Of a stretch of 8,048 bases of DNA, positions 7,101-8,048 are shown piece by piece (positions within the stretch are counted from its first letter, which is position 1; every line of letters begins with the position of its first letter). A program made the translations under genes and the position numbers. Origin of the DNA: Bacteroidales bacterium UBA5621 (lineage in GTDB: Bacteria > Bacteroidota > Bacteroidia > Bacteroidales > VadinHA17); NCBI GenBank assembly GCA_002424525.1, contig DIKJ01000080.1, positions 1 through 8,048 on the forward strand. Reading direction: 5' to 3'. The notes beneath the pieces are model-generated. The model had not been told where the DNA came from, ran no database searches, and was given only the letters and a program-made list of their open reading frames with translations.

Positions 7101-7315
7101 CTGTTCTACTCCCTTCGGGCAGCATACGAAGGCCCGACAGGATAATCTTTAATGATGGCATGATTATCATTGTTGATTTTAAATTCGGAGAGGAAGCCCC
7201 TCATCACAGGGCACAGGTTTCCAGTTACGTAAGGCTATTAAGTGAAATGGGTTACCGGGAGATTGAGGCCTTCCTGTGGTATCCCGACACTAATAAGATA
7301 ATCAGGGTAAATTGA
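4142..7315 (+). CDS. RecB/AddA-like UvrD-family helicase with C-terminal PD-(D/E)XK nuclease
   Basis: This is a 1057-residue superfamily 1A DNA helicase fused to a RecB-type nuclease, expected to unwind and trim double-strand breaks for RecA loading. Helicase motifs appear in order: Walker A SSAGSGKT (11-18), TFTNKATAEM (43-52), Walker B IDEFQDTS (387-394), GDVKQSIYRWR (419-429), LKTNWRS (about 456-462), TIHKAKGLEFK (738-748) and LLYVALTRAR (815-824). The nuclease domain has GTLMHEIFE with H926, PDRII with D999, VDFKFG with D1012 and K1014, and QVSSY at 1025-1029. The D-13-D-2-K spacing is the same as that of the catalytic residues of E. coli RecB. The stretch between about 130 and 370 is poorly conserved and should hold the 1B/2B-like insertions. 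The ATG at 4142 puts the P-loop 11 residues in, as is normal. No partner subunit (AddB or RecC) is in the window, so I give no symbol; addA is the likeliest name. Its stop overlaps the next gene. Confidence 0.9.
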   Translation: MGQGTLTIYSSSAGSGKTFQLTGIYLARLFRSAHSYRRMLAVTFTNKATAEMKNRILGQLDNLANGRSSDYLDDLIAGTGKPEEQIRREARTILGSILNDYSRFSVSTIDSFFQKILRAFARETGLHSGFNIETDYKAVLSQAVDETIASASEDETLKKWLISFVKSNLGEERSWNLKNEIALLSEELFREKYKTLTDEEKSRIDDKNFLTGYMDEMRSITSEFESTLREYGEKSAQIYSGFELSDDMFYQKGKGVPSLIRSLASGEIKEPGSYPREIMKDPPRWCTGTIPPKLMAAMEEGLEELLIASIEYYDGNIILYKSAKAVLANIFSLGILSDVLKNVRRINADENNFLLADTGEFIYRIIENDQTPFIYEKTGIRFENFMIDEFQDTSVIQWENFRPLIDNSMSEGNDNLVVGDVKQSIYRWRNSNWRILGYDLKRRIDNERFLLKQLKTNWRSLSNIIAFNNSLFTIIPSLMDKEFEGEKVPASFSELYSEAVQDDPRKNTGGYVRLEFVEENEIKWQESVLEKLPSVIEALQDKGYRASDFGIIVRDNREGVNVIRRMIDYSSSLESGEKPGYNYSIISNDSLLLDRSFAVTFILSVMAVLDNPEDMISKALMLRYYLLASGWEDAEEVPLQGDRLDELSRYYFPEGYDDFMNEVKQYPLFEMTERISGFFSLGNYPAHTAYLNAFQDITLTYTGNRSSGIRSFLDWWETTGSGKSVVLPEYQDAIRVLTIHKAKGLEFKVVILPFISWNLDHKTNRQPVLWVRPDRPPFNKPGIVPVKYRKELAGTIFADDYTDERYSAYIDNINLLYVALTRARNVIYGFIPAKPKATNGIAAVLKKALLSDPELSGNYNPDTGLFESGEIPPETSGYTPQRSIDPGGYFVSFDMGSLKLRLHGENYLSKAGEAVRERINYGTLMHEIFERIITVSDVAPAVRKLVNEGKIPEKDAGHLEEKIVSLVTSPGSAGWFSPGNRVLTEQSVLLPSGSIRRPDRIIFNDGMIIIVDFKFGEEAPHHRAQVSSYVRLLSEMGYREIEAFLWYPDTNKIIRVN

Positions 7316-8048
7316 TGCACGATCCTCATATAAACGCTAATCATCCGTGGGGCGACAACCGCCGCTTCAATTCATATTCAGGGTACTTCAGAAAAATGTT
7401 CGGAGCAAGGATCCAGAAAGTTTCCCTTGACGCCGGTTTCACCTGTCCCAACCGCGATGGTACCAAAGGGTACAATGGCTGTGTCTACTGCAATAATGAC
7501 GCATTTAACCCTTCGTACTGCAAACCGGAAAAGCCGATATCACAGCAGTTAAGGGAAGGGATATTGTTTCATGAGAAGAGATACAGAAGGTCTGATTCAT
7601 ACCTTGCTTATTTTCAGGCCTATTCAAATACATATGCACCACTGTCAACCCTTAGAAAGCTCTACGGAGAGGCTCTCGGTTACCCCGGTATCAAAGGACT
7701 GATAATCGGAACACGACCCGATTGTGTAGATGAAGAAATACTTGATTATTTGCGTGAACTCTCTTTAGAATACTATATATCAGTGGAATACGGAATAGAA
7801 TCGTGTTATGACAGAACGCTTTTAAGGATCAGCAGGGGCCACACCTTCGGGCAAGCCGAAGAAGCGCTGAAAATGACAGCCGGGCGCGGGATAAACTGCG
7901 GGGCGCATTTTATTTTCGGGCTGCCAGGCGAAACAAGGGAAGAGATGCTTAAAGAAGCTGAAATAATATCACAACTGCCTCTTAAGACGGTAAAATTTCA
8001 TCAGCTCCAGATCATCAAAGGAACGCCTATCGCAAAGGAGTACAATCA
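7315..8048 (+). CDS. TIGR01212/YhcC-type radical SAM protein, N-terminal part (truncated by window edge)
   Basis: This is a radical S-adenosylmethionine enzyme of the Elp3/YhcC branch. Its substrate is not established to my knowledge, so no reaction is assigned. The ATG at 7315-7317 shares its A with the TGA of the helicase gene (TGATG), and 244 codons are open to the right edge; E. coli YhcC is a little over 300 residues, so roughly the last fifth is missing. The cluster cysteines are C44, C56 and C59 in CPNRDGT...GCVYC, a C-x11-C-x2-C pattern with the wide first gap seen in this branch, unlike the usual C-x3-C-x2-C. KVSLDAGFTCPNRDG (35-49), the SAM-site stretch SVEYGIES (156-163) and FIFGLPGET (199-207) support the family. 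NRRFNSYSGYFRKMFG near the N-terminus is also typical. The overlap with the helicase gene implies co-transcription and probably translational coupling. Confidence 0.9.
   Translation, partial: MHDPHINANHPWGDNRRFNSYSGYFRKMFGARIQKVSLDAGFTCPNRDGTKGYNGCVYCNNDAFNPSYCKPEKPISQQLREGILFHEKRYRRSDSYLAYFQAYSNTYAPLSTLRKLYGEALGYPGIKGLIIGTRPDCVDEEILDYLRELSLEYYISVEYGIESCYDRTLLRISRGHTFGQAEEALKMTAGRGINCGAHFIFGLPGETREEMLKEAEIISQLPLKTVKFHQLQIIKGTPIAKEYN

Noticed and set aside
1..8048. A defence system, phage, transposon or CRISPR locus
   Set aside because: The helicase-nuclease could suggest a defence gene, but its motif set fits RecB/AddA-type repair. I saw no repeats in array form, integrase, transposase, toxin-antitoxin pair or shift in base composition.

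Overview
The window reads as an ordinary chromosomal segment of a member of the Bacteroidota, most likely from the Bacteroidales/Marinilabiliales side. The reasons are promoter boxes of the Bacteroidota type (TAnnTTTG, with a TTG about 19 bases upstream in one case), almost no Shine-Dalgarno sequences, moderate GC content, and protein variants that I associate with this phylum: a carboxyspermidine pathway, an MnmA with an extra internal segment, and a RecB/AddA-like helicase-nuclease. The assignment is inference from sequence reading; no database was searched.

Layout from left to right. Positions 1-224 (minus strand) hold the first 74 codons of a TrkH-type potassium transporter that runs off the left edge. 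A 162-base divergent promoter region follows, with the same 8-base box TATATTTG facing each way. Positions 387-2760 (plus strand) hold a two-gene operon: carboxy(nor)spermidine dehydrogenase and carboxy(nor)spermidine decarboxylase (nspC). Together they make spermidine or norspermidine from a diamine and aspartate semialdehyde without decarboxylated S-adenosylmethionine. A short convergent spacer with no recognisable terminator separates this from mnmA (minus strand, 2842-4041), the tRNA 2-thiouridylase, which appears to start with GTG almost on top of its own promoter. Divergent from mnmA, at 4142-7315 (plus), is a 1057-residue UvrD-type helicase with a C-terminal RecB-like nuclease. Its stop codon overlaps the start of a YhcC-type radical SAM protein (7315 to the right edge, truncated).

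The genes fall into unrelated housekeeping themes: cation balance (K+ uptake and polyamine synthesis, facing away from each other), tRNA wobble modification, double-strand-break processing, and a radical SAM enzyme of unsettled role. I see no mobile element, CRISPR array, tRNA, rRNA or clear novel defence system. The points most worth a second look are a 15-codon basic ORF filling the gap between the two polyamine genes, a possibly leaderless mnmA transcript, the translational coupling of the helicase-nuclease to the radical SAM gene, and the absence of an AddB-like partner inside the window.
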